From contig JBBTCH010000001.1 in assembly GCA_038043245.1 (NCBI GenBank), forward strand, positions 988,245 to 1,052,244: a DNA stretch of 64,000 bases, in the 5' to 3' direction. A model generated the notes under the pieces. It did no database searches, was not told the origin of the DNA, and saw only the letters and a list, made by a program, of their open reading frames with translations. The position numbers and the translations under genes were made by a program. The stretch's first letter is position 1, and each line of letters opens with the position of its first letter. The stretch comes from JACPFV01 sp038043245. Lineage in GTDB: Bacteria > Pseudomonadota > Gammaproteobacteria > Nevskiales > Nevskiaceae. Below are positions 26,497 through 33,464 of the stretch, piece after piece.

Positions 26497-27647
26497 CGAT
26501 CCCTTTCCTGCCATTCGCCTTGCCTGAGATCGGCGACGACGAGATCGCCGAAGTCGTTTCTACGCTGCGCTCCGGCTGGGTGACCACCGGCCCAAAAACA
26601 AAACAGTTTGAAGCTGACTTTGCAGCCTACCTAGGCGGCGGCGTGGAAACCGTTGCTGTGAACTCCGCTACAGCGGGGCTACACCTCGGGCTGGAGGCGC
26701 TTGGCATTGGGCCTGGCGACGAGGTGATCACGACCACACACACTTTCACTGCGACTGCGGAAGTGATTCGCTACTTCGGCGCCAATCCGGTGTTTGTGGA
26801 CATAGACCCCACAACCTTCTGCATTGATCCAAAAGGGGTTGGGCGCGCCATCACCGCACGCACCAAGGCAATCGTCCCCGTGCACTTTGGCGGCCTTGTG
26901 GCGGACATGCCAGCGTTGCTCAATCTCGCACGGATGCACGATTTGAAGGTCATGGAAGATGCCGCCCACGCGTTGCCTGCCACTTGCAATGGAAAGCTGG
27001 TGGGCACCCTAGATAGCGACATCACGGTGTTCAGTTTCTACGCCAACAAGACCATCACCACCGGAGAAGGTGGGATGCTGGTCACACGCAATAAGGAGAT
27101 TGCCAAGCGGGCGCGAGTGATGCGTCTGCATGGCATCAACCGTGATGCGTTTGACCGGTTCACCTCCGAGGCCCCCAGCTGGTACTACGAGGTTGTGGCG
27201 CCAGGGTTCAAGTACAACATGACGGACCTTGCGGCCTCTATTGGGATTCATCAACTCAGAAAGGCCTATGCTTTCCAGCAGAAACGCGCGCATCTAGTCG
27301 GGTTATACGACGAGGCATTGACAGGACTTCCCATCATCCGGCCACCGCACGCAGTAGAAGGCAACGTTCACTCCTGGCATCTGTATGTGGCCCAGCTCAA
27401 TGATGCGGTACAGATTGGACGTGACCTTTTTATCGAGCGTATGTTCGAACAAGGCATCGGTTGCAGCGTGCATTACATTCCCTTGCACTTGCACACGTAC
27501 TGGCGTGACACCTGTCATTTAACGCCTGCGATGTTCCCGGTCAGCCAGCGCATCTACGAACGTAGCTTCTCTTTGCCTCTGTACACCCGCATGACAGATG
27601 CTGATGTGACGCGCGTGGTTGCCGCCGTGAAAGAGGCTTTGCGTTGA
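26493..27647 (+). CDS. PLP-dependent 4-aminotransferase for UDP-4-keto sugars (ArnB/PglE-like)
   Basis: A DegT/DnrJ/EryC1 aminotransferase of 384 residues. It begins FLPFALPEIGDDEIAEVV and RSGWVTTGPKTKQFE, and contains TTTHTFTATAEVIRY, the cofactor Asp in VMEDAAHALPA, the PLP lysine in FYANKTITTGEGG, and APGFKYNMTDLAASIG. These are ArnB/PglE features rather than WbpE features. With the dehydratase at 12833 it could make UDP-4-amino-4,6-dideoxy-GlcNAc. ATG 26493 overlaps the methyltransferase stop. It directly precedes the initiating transferase. Confidence 0.87.
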   Translation: MTIPFLPFALPEIGDDEIAEVVSTLRSGWVTTGPKTKQFEADFAAYLGGGVETVAVNSATAGLHLGLEALGIGPGDEVITTTHTFTATAEVIRYFGANPVFVDIDPTTFCIDPKGVGRAITARTKAIVPVHFGGLVADMPALLNLARMHDLKVMEDAAHALPATCNGKLVGTLDSDITVFSFYANKTITTGEGGMLVTRNKEIAKRARVMRLHGINRDAFDRFTSEAPSWYYEVVAPGFKYNMTDLAASIGIHQLRKAYAFQQKRAHLVGLYDEALTGLPIIRPPHAVEGNVHSWHLYVAQLNDAVQIGRDLFIERMFEQGIGCSVHYIPLHLHTYWRDTCHLTPAMFPVSQRIYERSFSLPLYTRMTDADVTRVVAAVKEALR

Positions 27648-28240
27648 TTGCCAAGCGGCTGTTCGATTTATTGGCTAGCGGTCTTGGTCTGTTGGTGCTG
27701 GCTCCGCTGTTTTTGCTGATCGCCCTGGCTATAAAGTTGGAATCCCCAGGCCCGGTATTCTTCCGCCAAGAACGTGTGGGGCACTTTGGCAAGACGTTTC
27801 GCATCCATAAATTTCGCACGATGGTGCGCGACGCCAAGCACCGTGGCTTGCAAATCACAGTGGGCGCCGATGCTCGCGTAACACGAGTGGGCCGGGTACT
27901 GCGCAAATCCAAGCTGGATGAACTGGCACAGCTGGTGGATGTCTTTCTCGGCCACATGAGTTTAGTCGGGCCGCGCCCAGAGGTGCCTCACTATGTGGCG
28001 TGTTATCCGGATGAGGCGCGTGAGATCATACTTTCGATCAAGCCGGGGATCACGGATTGGGCATCAATCAAATACAGGAATGAAAACGAAATTCTTGCCA
28101 AAGCGATTGATCCGCATAAGGCTTACGTGGACGAGGTGTTGTCCGTCAAGATCAGCTACTACGTCGAATATGTAAAAAACCGGTCATTTTGGGGAGATAT
28201 CAGGATCATTTTTGCGACGCTGTTTTCCGTGGCGCGATAA
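27644..28240 (+). CDS. Initiating undecaprenyl-phosphate sugar-1-phosphate transferase (small PglC type)
   Basis: A monotopic phosphoglycosyl transferase of 198 residues. A single re-entrant hydrophobic segment lies at about 8-28, followed by FFRQERVGHFGKTFRIHKFRTM and the catalytic Asp-Glu pair in KSKLDELAQL, then MSLVGPRPE. It lacks the extra N-terminal helices of WcaJ/WbaP, so it resembles PglC. It would transfer the first sugar-1-phosphate to undecaprenyl phosphate. Coming right after a PglE-like aminotransferase, its natural donor could be an amino-dideoxy sugar. TTG 27644 overlaps the preceding stop. Confidence 0.88.
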   Translation: MIAKRLFDLLASGLGLLVLAPLFLLIALAIKLESPGPVFFRQERVGHFGKTFRIHKFRTMVRDAKHRGLQITVGADARVTRVGRVLRKSKLDELAQLVDVFLGHMSLVGPRPEVPHYVACYPDEAREIILSIKPGITDWASIKYRNENEILAKAIDPHKAYVDEVLSVKISYYVEYVKNRSFWGDIRIIFATLFSVAR

Positions 28241-28340
28241 GTTCCAGCCGAAGTGCATGATTCACCCCACCCTGCAAGCGCACGAAGTACAGAAAACTGC
28301 GGATGTCATGGTCAAAGTACTACCCATGGCGACGGCTTAG

Positions 28341-28445
28341 GGAAGGTCTACACAGGTGTAAGTACAGGCTTAGACAGGCTCAGTCCGAACGGGCAAGCAA
28401 TTGATTCCGTTCGTGGTGAGCCCTTCTACTATGTTCAGGGCAGGC
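28341..28445. repeat. 105-bp direct repeat, copy 1
   Basis: It starts GGAAGGTCTACACAGGTGTA and ends TTCAGGGCAGGC. Compared with 29609-29713, 11 of 105 positions differ and there is no gap. The two copies have the same orientation and bracket yhaV-prlF. Its right third is the CCCTTC...CTCAGG...CAGGC core found at the ends of ftsL and rsmH. Confidence 0.85.
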
Positions 28446-28477
28446 GACGCCGCGCAGAGGCGAAGTCGAAGGGTTCT

Positions 28478-28605
28478 AAGGAAGCTCTGATTAATCACAT
28501 CCTCATCATTCCCGTGTAGACGGGAATCCAATTTTTCTGAGGGAGAAAGCAACATTGGATCCCCGCCTGCGCGGGGATGACGGCTATTAATCAGAGGTTC
28601 CCTAA
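28478..28605. mobile_element. MITE-like element, copy 1 (128 bp)
   Basis: Terminal inverted repeats: AAGGAAGCTCTGATTAAT on the left and the reverse complement AGGGAACCTCTGATTAAT from the right end. Inside are two perfect hairpins, TTCCCGT-GTAG-ACGGGAA and ATCCCCGC-CTGC-GCGGGGAT. It has no coding capacity. The same architecture occurs at 41174-41285. A 2-3 bp TA-type target duplication is possible at the edges. Confidence 0.75.
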
Positions 28606-28711
28606 TACATTTTTCAGCCCTACGAGCGCCAAGCTGTCATGGAGAATGGGTGCGCTGAACAGCTCTCTGCAGCCTCACGTCCGCTGCTTTTGCTTCGGTG
28701 AGCAGCGCCAC

Positions 28712-29149
28712 TCAGTCACTGGGCGGGCGGTTGGTCTTCAACATCCGGCGGAACACCTTGTAGGCGTCATCCCCGCTGCCATAGGCTCGTTTGCTGTCCT
28801 CGTCATTGACCCAGGCGTAGACGATGATCCGACTCTGCTGGTGATAGCGAAAGAACGGCCGGTATTGTTGGAAGAACTTGGCCCGGAACCAGTGCCGGTA
28901 TTCCTCCCCCAGCGTATTGCCTTGCCGGTAATCTGCTCTTGATGGGTCTAGCGGGATGACCTCGAACACCAGCTTGGCGATCGCCGCCAAGCGCTTGCTG
29001 GCGTTCTTCTCCAGATAGCCCGTTGGGTTCTTCGCGCGCAGCTTCTCGACCTCAACGACCAGAGTCTCGAACTGATCGAGAAAAAGCGGATGCGCGAATA
29101 GCGTCCAGCCGTTGACGGACAGCGGCGGCGCGGGTTTGACCGGCGTCAA
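28712..29149 (-). CDS. yhaV: Type II toxin YhaV (ribosome-dependent RNase)
   Basis: YhaV is a RelE-superfamily toxin that cuts mRNA and is neutralised by PrlF. The 145 residues match the E. coli protein along their length: VNGWTLFAHPLFLDQFETL near the N-terminus, NASKRLAAIAKLVFE, FFRYHQQSRIIVYAWVNDE and YKVFRRMLKTNRPPSD. TTG 29149 overlaps the prlF stop (ATTGA), so the pair is translationally coupled. Confidence 0.9.
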   Translation of the reverse strand: MTPVKPAPPLSVNGWTLFAHPLFLDQFETLVVEVEKLRAKNPTGYLEKNASKRLAAIAKLVFEVIPLDPSRADYRQGNTLGEEYRHWFRAKFFQQYRPFFRYHQQSRIIVYAWVNDEDSKRAYGSGDDAYKVFRRMLKTNRPPSD

Positions 29150-29472
29150 TCTTCGTCTGGCAGGGGAGCGTCGAGATCAACCTTGATCTTCCCCACCAAC
29201 GATCTGATGCGGCGCTGTAGGCTGGCAGTCAAGCCGCTAACGCGCTGCGGATGCGCGGTCAGATCGCGCTCCAGAAAGATCAGAAAATCGCGCAGTGCCG
29301 GATCATCGTCCGTACCGTGATTCGCACGCGCCATCAACACCGCGCCATCGGGCTGTAACCGGTAGCGGATTTTGTCGCGTTTGCCGAGCTTCAGTGCCCG
29401 GCGTACGGCGTCCGGCACCGTGGTCTGATAGCGATCGGTCAGTGTGGATTCGAGTTCAAGCGTGGCGGTCAT
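29146..29472 (-). CDS. prlF: Antitoxin PrlF (SohA), AbrB-fold
   Basis: PrlF neutralises YhaV and represses the shared promoter. The 108 residues show the swapped-hairpin DNA-binding motif ESTLTDRYQTTVPDAVRRALKL and the toxin-binding region with FLIFLERDLTAHP. ATG 29472 has GGAAG upstream at good spacing; an in-frame ATG at 29544 lies upstream of the predicted promoter and is rejected. Confidence 0.9.
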   Translation of the reverse strand: MTATLELESTLTDRYQTTVPDAVRRALKLGKRDKIRYRLQPDGAVLMARANHGTDDDPALRDFLIFLERDLTAHPQRVSGLTASLQRRIRSLVGKIKVDLDAPLPDED

Positions 29473-29498
29473 GGTCGGCTTCCGTTGCGTCTTGACGA

Positions 29499-29527
29499 AT
29501 GGTAATGCAAATGCATTGTCATGGCAA
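29499..29527 (-). promoter_or_regulatory. prlF-yhaV promoter with palindromic operator
   Basis: On the minus strand TTGCCA (29527-29522) and TACCAT (29504-29499) are separated by 17 bp. The spacer holds the palindrome AATGCA-TT-TGCATT (29504-29517), positioned so that bound PrlF would block RNA polymerase. Confidence 0.6.
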
Positions 29528-29608
29528 CAAGAGCATTTTTCCATTCACGTCCGTCATACCGGCTATCGCTGGAAAGATGTGTAATTATTTGAATCGAAAA
29601 TGCTCTGC

Positions 29609-29713
29609 GGAAGGTCTGCACAGGTGTAAAAACGGGCTTCGACAGGCTCAGCCCGAACGGGCAAGGAATTAATTCCGTTCGTGGTGAGCCCTTCGACTAT
29701 GCTCAGGACAGGC
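29609..29713. repeat. 105-bp direct repeat, copy 2
   Basis: Same orientation and length as copy 1 at 28341-28445, about 90% identical by eye. It lies upstream of prlF, so the toxin-antitoxin operon sits between the two copies, about 1.27 kb apart. Confidence 0.85.
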
Positions 29714-29830
29714 TTGTCGAACCATGAGCGGGAATTAAGCAATATCCTTCAATGGCCCAGCTGTTCACCCTTCGACAAGCTCAGGGCGAACGGCTAATTG
29801 TTCAGACCTCCCCTAAAACCTAAATAAATT

Positions 29831-29853
29831 GGAGTCGGCCTGTAAGCCGGGTT
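29831..29853 (-). repeat. Partial duplicate of the rnpB 3' end
   Basis: GGAGTCGGCCTGTAAGCCGG plus GTT repeats the sequence at 29941-29963 with one mismatch, exactly 110 bp downstream of it in the direction of rnpB transcription. It contains the 3' strand of RNase P helix P1. Confidence 0.8.
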
Positions 29854-29940
29854 GCGTGGGCCTTCCTGTCCCACGTCCAAATGGACTCGCTGCGCTCGCT
29901 CGAATAGCACGTCCATGTGCTCTTCGTCTGCCTTAAAGAT

Positions 29941-30344
29941 GGAGTCGGCCGGTAAGCCGGGTTCTGTCTGGATCTTGCGACCGAGACCGTCATTCCTCTG
30001 GGGCACACGTCGCCGCGCACCTCAAGCAACCTACCCGGAAGGCGCGCGGGCCGCGCGTCACGCCTTGCGGCGTCCCTTCCCTATTTGGTCTTGCTCCGAG
30101 CGGGGTTTTCCGTGCCGCGAGCGGTTGCCCGTCGCGCGGTGCGCTCTTACCGCACCTTTTCACCCTTGCCACCCCCTCCCTCCCCTCCCCCGCAAGCGGG
30201 GGAGGGTTAGGGTGGGGGCCGGCGGTTTGTTTTCTGTGGCACTGTCCGTCGGCTCACGCCGCCGAGACGTTATCTCGCGCTCTGCCCTGCGGAGCCCGGA
30301 CTTTCCTCAGCGTGTTGCCACACTGCGACGGTCTGGCCGACTCC
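29941..30344 (-). ncRNA. rnpB: RNase P RNA, bacterial class A
   Basis: RNase P RNA is the catalytic subunit that matures tRNA 5' ends. On the minus strand P1 is perfect (5' GGAGTCGGCC with 3' GGCCGACTCC). Universal landmarks appear in order: GAGGAAAGTCCGGGCTCC (P4 region), ACAGAAAACAAACCGCC, AAGGGTGAAAAGGTGCGG, GGTAAGAGCGCACCGC, GAGCAAGACCAAATAGGG, GGGTAGGTTGCTTGAG and ACAGAACCCGGCTTA. Length is about 404 nt against 377 in E. coli; the excess is in the P12 arm, where a GC-rich palindrome (30169-30220) is present. Ends are set by P1 pairing. Confidence 0.96.
30169..30220. repeat. GC-rich palindromic repeat inside the RNase P RNA P12 arm
   Basis: CCCTCCCCCGCAAGCGGGGGAGGG is a near-perfect palindrome within a longer imperfect hairpin. 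It lies between AAGGGTG and ACCGCC of rnpB, where E. coli has only a short P12 stem. It shares its CCCTC...GCAAGCGGG...GAGGG plan with the repeat inside uvrA at 43670-43771. Confidence 0.7.
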
Positions 30345-30351
30345 AGCGCGC

Positions 30352-30357
30352 ATTCTA
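30352..30357 (-). promoter_or_regulatory. Candidate -10 box of rnpB
   Basis: TAGAAT on the minus strand ends 7 bp before the predicted first base of rnpB and is followed by GCGCGCT, a GC-rich discriminator typical of stable-RNA promoters. It overlaps the TAG stop codon of rsmI. No good -35 is seen, so processing from an rsmI transcript remains possible. Confidence 0.45.
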
Positions 30358-31224
30358 CTCTTGAATGTCCTTGCGCCCCGAGAGCGTGAGCGCCAGCGCA
30401 TAAATTTCCTTGCGAGGCTTGCCGCTGATCTGCGCGGCGACGCGCGCGGCGCGCGACGCCGGTAGTTCGCCCAGCAGAATGCGCAGCAGGTTCTCCACAT
30501 CGGCGTCGGCATGACTGCCGATGGCACCTTCGACCACCAGCACGAACTCGCCGCGCTGGCGGTTGTCGTCCGCCGCCAGCCAGCCAAGCACATCGGCGAT
30601 CGGGGCGGTGATGCTTTCTTCGTAGAGTTTGGTGAGCTCGCGCGCCAGACAGATACGGCGTTGCGCGCCGAAGGCTTCCGACAGTGCTTGCAGGCTGTCG
30701 GCGATGCGGTGGCTGGACTCGTAAAAAATCAAGGTGCGCGTTTCATGCGCGAGTTCGCTCAAGACCTGTTTGCGCGCCTGCGCTTTCGACGGCAGAAATC
30801 CCGCAAATACAAATCGATCCGTCGGCAAGCCGGCGATGGACAGCGCCGCCATGGCCGCGCAAGGCCCCGGTACCGCGATCACCGGCAGCTGCGCATTGCG
30901 CGCCGCGCGCACCAGCGCGAATCCGGGATCGCTGATGAGCGGGGTGCCGGCATCGGACACCAGCGCCAGCGCGCGCCCCTGGCGCAACTCGTCCAGCGCG
31001 GCGACGGCGATCTCGTCCTCGTTGTGATCGTGAAAGGCGACCAGGCGTTTTTTCATGCCGAAATGCGCCAGCATCGCGCCGGTGTTGCGTGTGTCCTCGG
31101 CGTAGATGCGGTCGACGCCGTCGAGGATCTTCAGTGCGCGCGGCGACAGGTCCGACAGATTGCCGATCGGCGTCGCCACCACATAGAGATGGCCGGATTT
31201 TATTTCAGAGGAGACGTCAGACAT
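30355..31224 (-). CDS. rsmI: 16S rRNA (cytidine(1402)-2'-O)-methyltransferase RsmI
   Basis: RsmI methylates the ribose of C1402, the same nucleotide whose base RsmH methylates. The 289 residues are typical: LYVVATPIGNLSDLSPRAL, AEDTRNTG, FHDHNE, ALVSDAGTPLISDPG, GPCAAMAALSIAGLPTDRF and LIFYESSHRI. ATG 31224 is used; an ATG at 31242 with GGGAG very close upstream is possible. It is divergent from lpoA, the two start codons sharing one CATG. Confidence 0.95.
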   Translation of the reverse strand: MSDVSSEIKSGHLYVVATPIGNLSDLSPRALKILDGVDRIYAEDTRNTGAMLAHFGMKKRLVAFHDHNEDEIAVAALDELRQGRALALVSDAGTPLISDPGFALVRAARNAQLPVIAVPGPCAAMAALSIAGLPTDRFVFAGFLPSKAQARKQVLSELAHETRTLIFYESSHRIADSLQALSEAFGAQRRICLARELTKLYEESITAPIADVLGWLAADDNRQRGEFVLVVEGAIGSHADADVENLLRILLGELPASRAARVAAQISGKPRKEIYALALTLSGRKDIQE

Positions 31225-32515
31225 GCGGCATACTTTATCCATGTTCTCCCGACTCGGATTTCTTCTGCTCTGCGCCGCGTTATTGGCATCCTGCGCGCCA
31301 CAGAAACCGATTTCGCGTCCCAGCGCCAAACGCGAACCGCCATCCGCGACAAATCCGAGCACGTCGGTTCCAGCTCCGGTTTATCAGGCGCCGGAACTGC
31401 CGGCGAGTACGGACACGGACGTCGTCGCTTTCCCTATCGAGCCCGCGCTCACCAGCAACCGGGGCTCGATGCCATTGGCGCTGCTGCTGCCGATGTCGGG
31501 CGCGCTCGCCAGCAGCAGCGAAGCGGTGCGCGACGGATTTCTCGCCGCCCATTTCAGCCGCAACGATCAGGCGCAGGTGCGTGTGTATGACAGCGGCCTC
31601 GATGCCAACGGCGTGCACGGCGCCTATGGCGAGGCCCTGCGTGACGGCGCGCAGGTGATCGTCGGCCCGCTGCGCAAGGAAGACGTGCTGACGCTTGCCG
31701 AAACCGGTTCGCCCGCGGTCCCGGTGCTGGCGCTGAATTACCTCGACCCCGGACGTGTGGCGCCGCGCGGGCTTTACCAATTCGGTCTTTCTGCCGAGGA
31801 TGAGGCACGCGCAGCCGCGCGCGATGCGGCGGCACAGGGCTTGCGCCGGGCCCTGACGCTGACACCACGGGGCGAATGGGGCGAGCGAGCGCTCGACGCA
31901 TTCCAGCAGGCGTTTGCCGCTGAAGGCGGCGTGGTCAGCAGCGCCGAGCGCTACGACGCCACCGCCACCGACTACGCAGAACCGATCCGCGCGCTGCTGG
32001 CGATCAACGACAGTCGCGCACGTCACCGCGCACTCACCAGCCTGCTCGGCAGCAAACCGGAATTCGAGCCGCGCCGGCGCGCGGACGCCGACCTGGTGTT
32101 CTTCGCAGCGCGCGGCGAAGCGGCGCAGCAGATGGCGCCGCAACTCCGGTTTCACCGCGCCTCGGGCCTGCCGCTGTATGCCACTGCTCAGGTGTATCCG
32201 GGTGGCGAGCCCAGCAGCGACCTCCATGGGGTGCGTTTCTGCGACGGCCCCTGGATGACCGACAGCGCGGGCATCTGGGCCGATGCGCGCAACGCAATGC
32301 AGGCGCTGTTCCCCACGCGCGCATCGGAGCTGGCGCGCCTCGCCGCGCTGGGTTATGACGCCTACACGCTGGCGCTGTCACTCGCGCAGGAGCGTGAGCT
32401 GGCGCAGGACCTGCCCGCTGGCAGCGGCCGCCTGAGCGTCTCCGCCAGCGGCGTTTTCACTCGCGACCTGTCCTGTGTGGAAGTGGCTCACAACGCGCTC
32501 AAAACCACGCGCTAG
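31223..32515 (+). CDS. lpoA: Penicillin-binding protein activator LpoA (short form)
   Basis: LpoA is an outer-membrane lipoprotein that stimulates PBP1A. The 430 residues start with a lipoprotein signal peptide (LLLCAALLASC) and a Pro/Ser-rich linker, then a periplasmic-binding-protein-like domain (LALLLPMSGALASSSEAVRDGFLAA, QVIVGPLRKEDVLTLAE, VPVLALNYLD). E. coli LpoA has 678 residues because of an N-terminal TPR domain, which is absent here. AGGAG lies eight bases before ATG 31223. It is followed by yraN and a diaA/gmhA-type gene, the conserved gamma-proteobacterial order. Confidence 0.88.
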   Translation: MRHTLSMFSRLGFLLLCAALLASCAPQKPISRPSAKREPPSATNPSTSVPAPVYQAPELPASTDTDVVAFPIEPALTSNRGSMPLALLLPMSGALASSSEAVRDGFLAAHFSRNDQAQVRVYDSGLDANGVHGAYGEALRDGAQVIVGPLRKEDVLTLAETGSPAVPVLALNYLDPGRVAPRGLYQFGLSAEDEARAAARDAAAQGLRRALTLTPRGEWGERALDAFQQAFAAEGGVVSSAERYDATATDYAEPIRALLAINDSRARHRALTSLLGSKPEFEPRRRADADLVFFAARGEAAQQMAPQLRFHRASGLPLYATAQVYPGGEPSSDLHGVRFCDGPWMTDSAGIWADARNAMQALFPTRASELARLAALGYDAYTLALSLAQERELAQDLPAGSGRLSVSASGVFTRDLSCVEVAHNALKTTR

Positions 32516-32870
32516 CGCGCTGACGCGCGGCGCGGCCGGTGAGCAGCAGGCGCTGGACTTTCTTCACGCGCGCGGGCTGAAGCTGATCGCGCGGAATTTT
32601 CGTGCGCGCGGCGGCGAACTCGATCTGGTGATGGACGACCGTGGCACGCTGGCGGTCATCGAAGTGCGCGCGCGCAGCAAGAGCCGGCATGGTCACGCCG
32701 CCGAAACCGTCGACGCGCGCAAGCAGCGGCGCGTCATCCTCGCCACCCAGGTTTTTCTGGCGGCACACCCGCAGTTCGGACAATCGCCGCTGCGGTTTGA
32801 TATTGTCGCCCTCGATGCCGATGTGCCACCCGTGTGGCTTCGCGGCGCCTTTGATGCCACGGACCAATGA
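32475..32870 (+). CDS. yraN: YraN family (UPF0102) nuclease-like protein
   Basis: A 131-residue protein with the Holliday-junction-resolvase-like endonuclease fold: GAAGEQQALDFLHARGLKLIARNFR, then GGELDLVMDD and VIEVRARS, which supply the usual Asp and Glu-x-Lys-type positions (here Glu-Val-Arg). Its function is not established in the family. The GTG start lies 41 bp inside lpoA and the stop overlaps the next ATG, consistent with an lpoA-yraN-diaA operon. Confidence 0.9.
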   Translation: MWKWLTTRSKPRASALTRGAAGEQQALDFLHARGLKLIARNFRARGGELDLVMDDRGTLAVIEVRARSKSRHGHAAETVDARKQRRVILATQVFLAAHPQFGQSPLRFDIVALDADVPPVWLRGAFDATDQ

Positions 32871-33460
32871 ACAGTCTCGAACAGCGTTTCCGCAGTCATT
32901 TTGAAGCCAGCATCGCCGCCCAGCGCGCGACACTGGAGTCGGCTCTGCCGCAGATCCTCAACGCCGCGCAGGCGCTCGCCGATGTACTGGAGCGCGACGG
33001 CAAGATCCTCAGCTGCGGCAACGGCGGCTCGGCCGCCGACGCGCAGCATTTCGCCGCCGAACTCTCCGGGCGCTTCGAACGCGAGCGACGCCCGCTAGCG
33101 GGCGTCGCGCTGACCACCGACACCTCGGCGCTCACTGCCATCGCCAACGACTACAGCTATGCCGAAGTTTTTTCCAAGCAAGTGCAGGCCCTCGGCCGCA
33201 AGGGTGATGCGCTGCTGGCACTCTCGACTTCCGGCAATTCAGCCAATGTGCTGAAGGCGATGGAGGCGGCGCAGGCGCAAGGCATGAACATCGTCGCACT
33301 CACTGGCAAAGACGGCGGCGCGATGGCGAAACTGCTCAAACCCGGCGACGTCGAACTGCGCGCCGCGGCCAACGTGACCGCGCGCATCCAGGAAGTGCAC
33401 CTGCTGTTTCTGCATTGCCTGTGCGATGGTATTGACGAAATCCTCTTTCCAAAACCCTGA
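32867..33460 (+). CDS. SIS-domain protein, DiaA / phosphoheptose isomerase GmhA type
   Basis: A 197-residue SIS-domain protein. GNGGSAADAQHFAAELSGRF and STSGNSANVLKAMEAA form the sugar-phosphate-binding loops; Glu and His residues near the C-terminus (IQEVHLLFLHCLCDGID) match GmhA and DiaA. The lpoA-yraN context points to DiaA, the DnaA-binding replication initiation factor, but sedoheptulose-7-phosphate isomerase activity cannot be excluded. The expected next gene of this cluster, dolP/yraP, is missing. Confidence 0.88.
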   Translation: MNSLEQRFRSHFEASIAAQRATLESALPQILNAAQALADVLERDGKILSCGNGGSAADAQHFAAELSGRFERERRPLAGVALTTDTSALTAIANDYSYAEVFSKQVQALGRKGDALLALSTSGNSANVLKAMEAAQAQGMNIVALTGKDGGAMAKLLKPGDVELRAAANVTARIQEVHLLFLHCLCDGIDEILFPKP

Positions 33461-33464
33461 GCAG

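Larger units (their letters stand above)
28241..28711. other. 471-bp repeat-rich gap between the polysaccharide locus and the toxin-antitoxin pair
   Basis: It holds the first 105-bp direct repeat (28341-28445), a short inverted echo of the 44-bp repeat core (28461-28473) and a complete MITE-like element (28478-28605). No protein gene is supported in it. Confidence 0.7.
29545..29940. other. 396-bp gap between prlF and rnpB
   Basis: It contains the second 105-bp direct repeat (29609-29713), another CCCTTCGACAAGCTCAGGG copy of the repeat core (29768-29793), and a 23-bp second copy of the rnpB 3' end (29831-29853). No protein-coding gene is supported. Confidence 0.65.

Noticed and set aside
29852..30364. 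Protein-coding frames across the rnpB region
   Set aside because: They cross a clear RNase P RNA with paired P1 and universal motifs.
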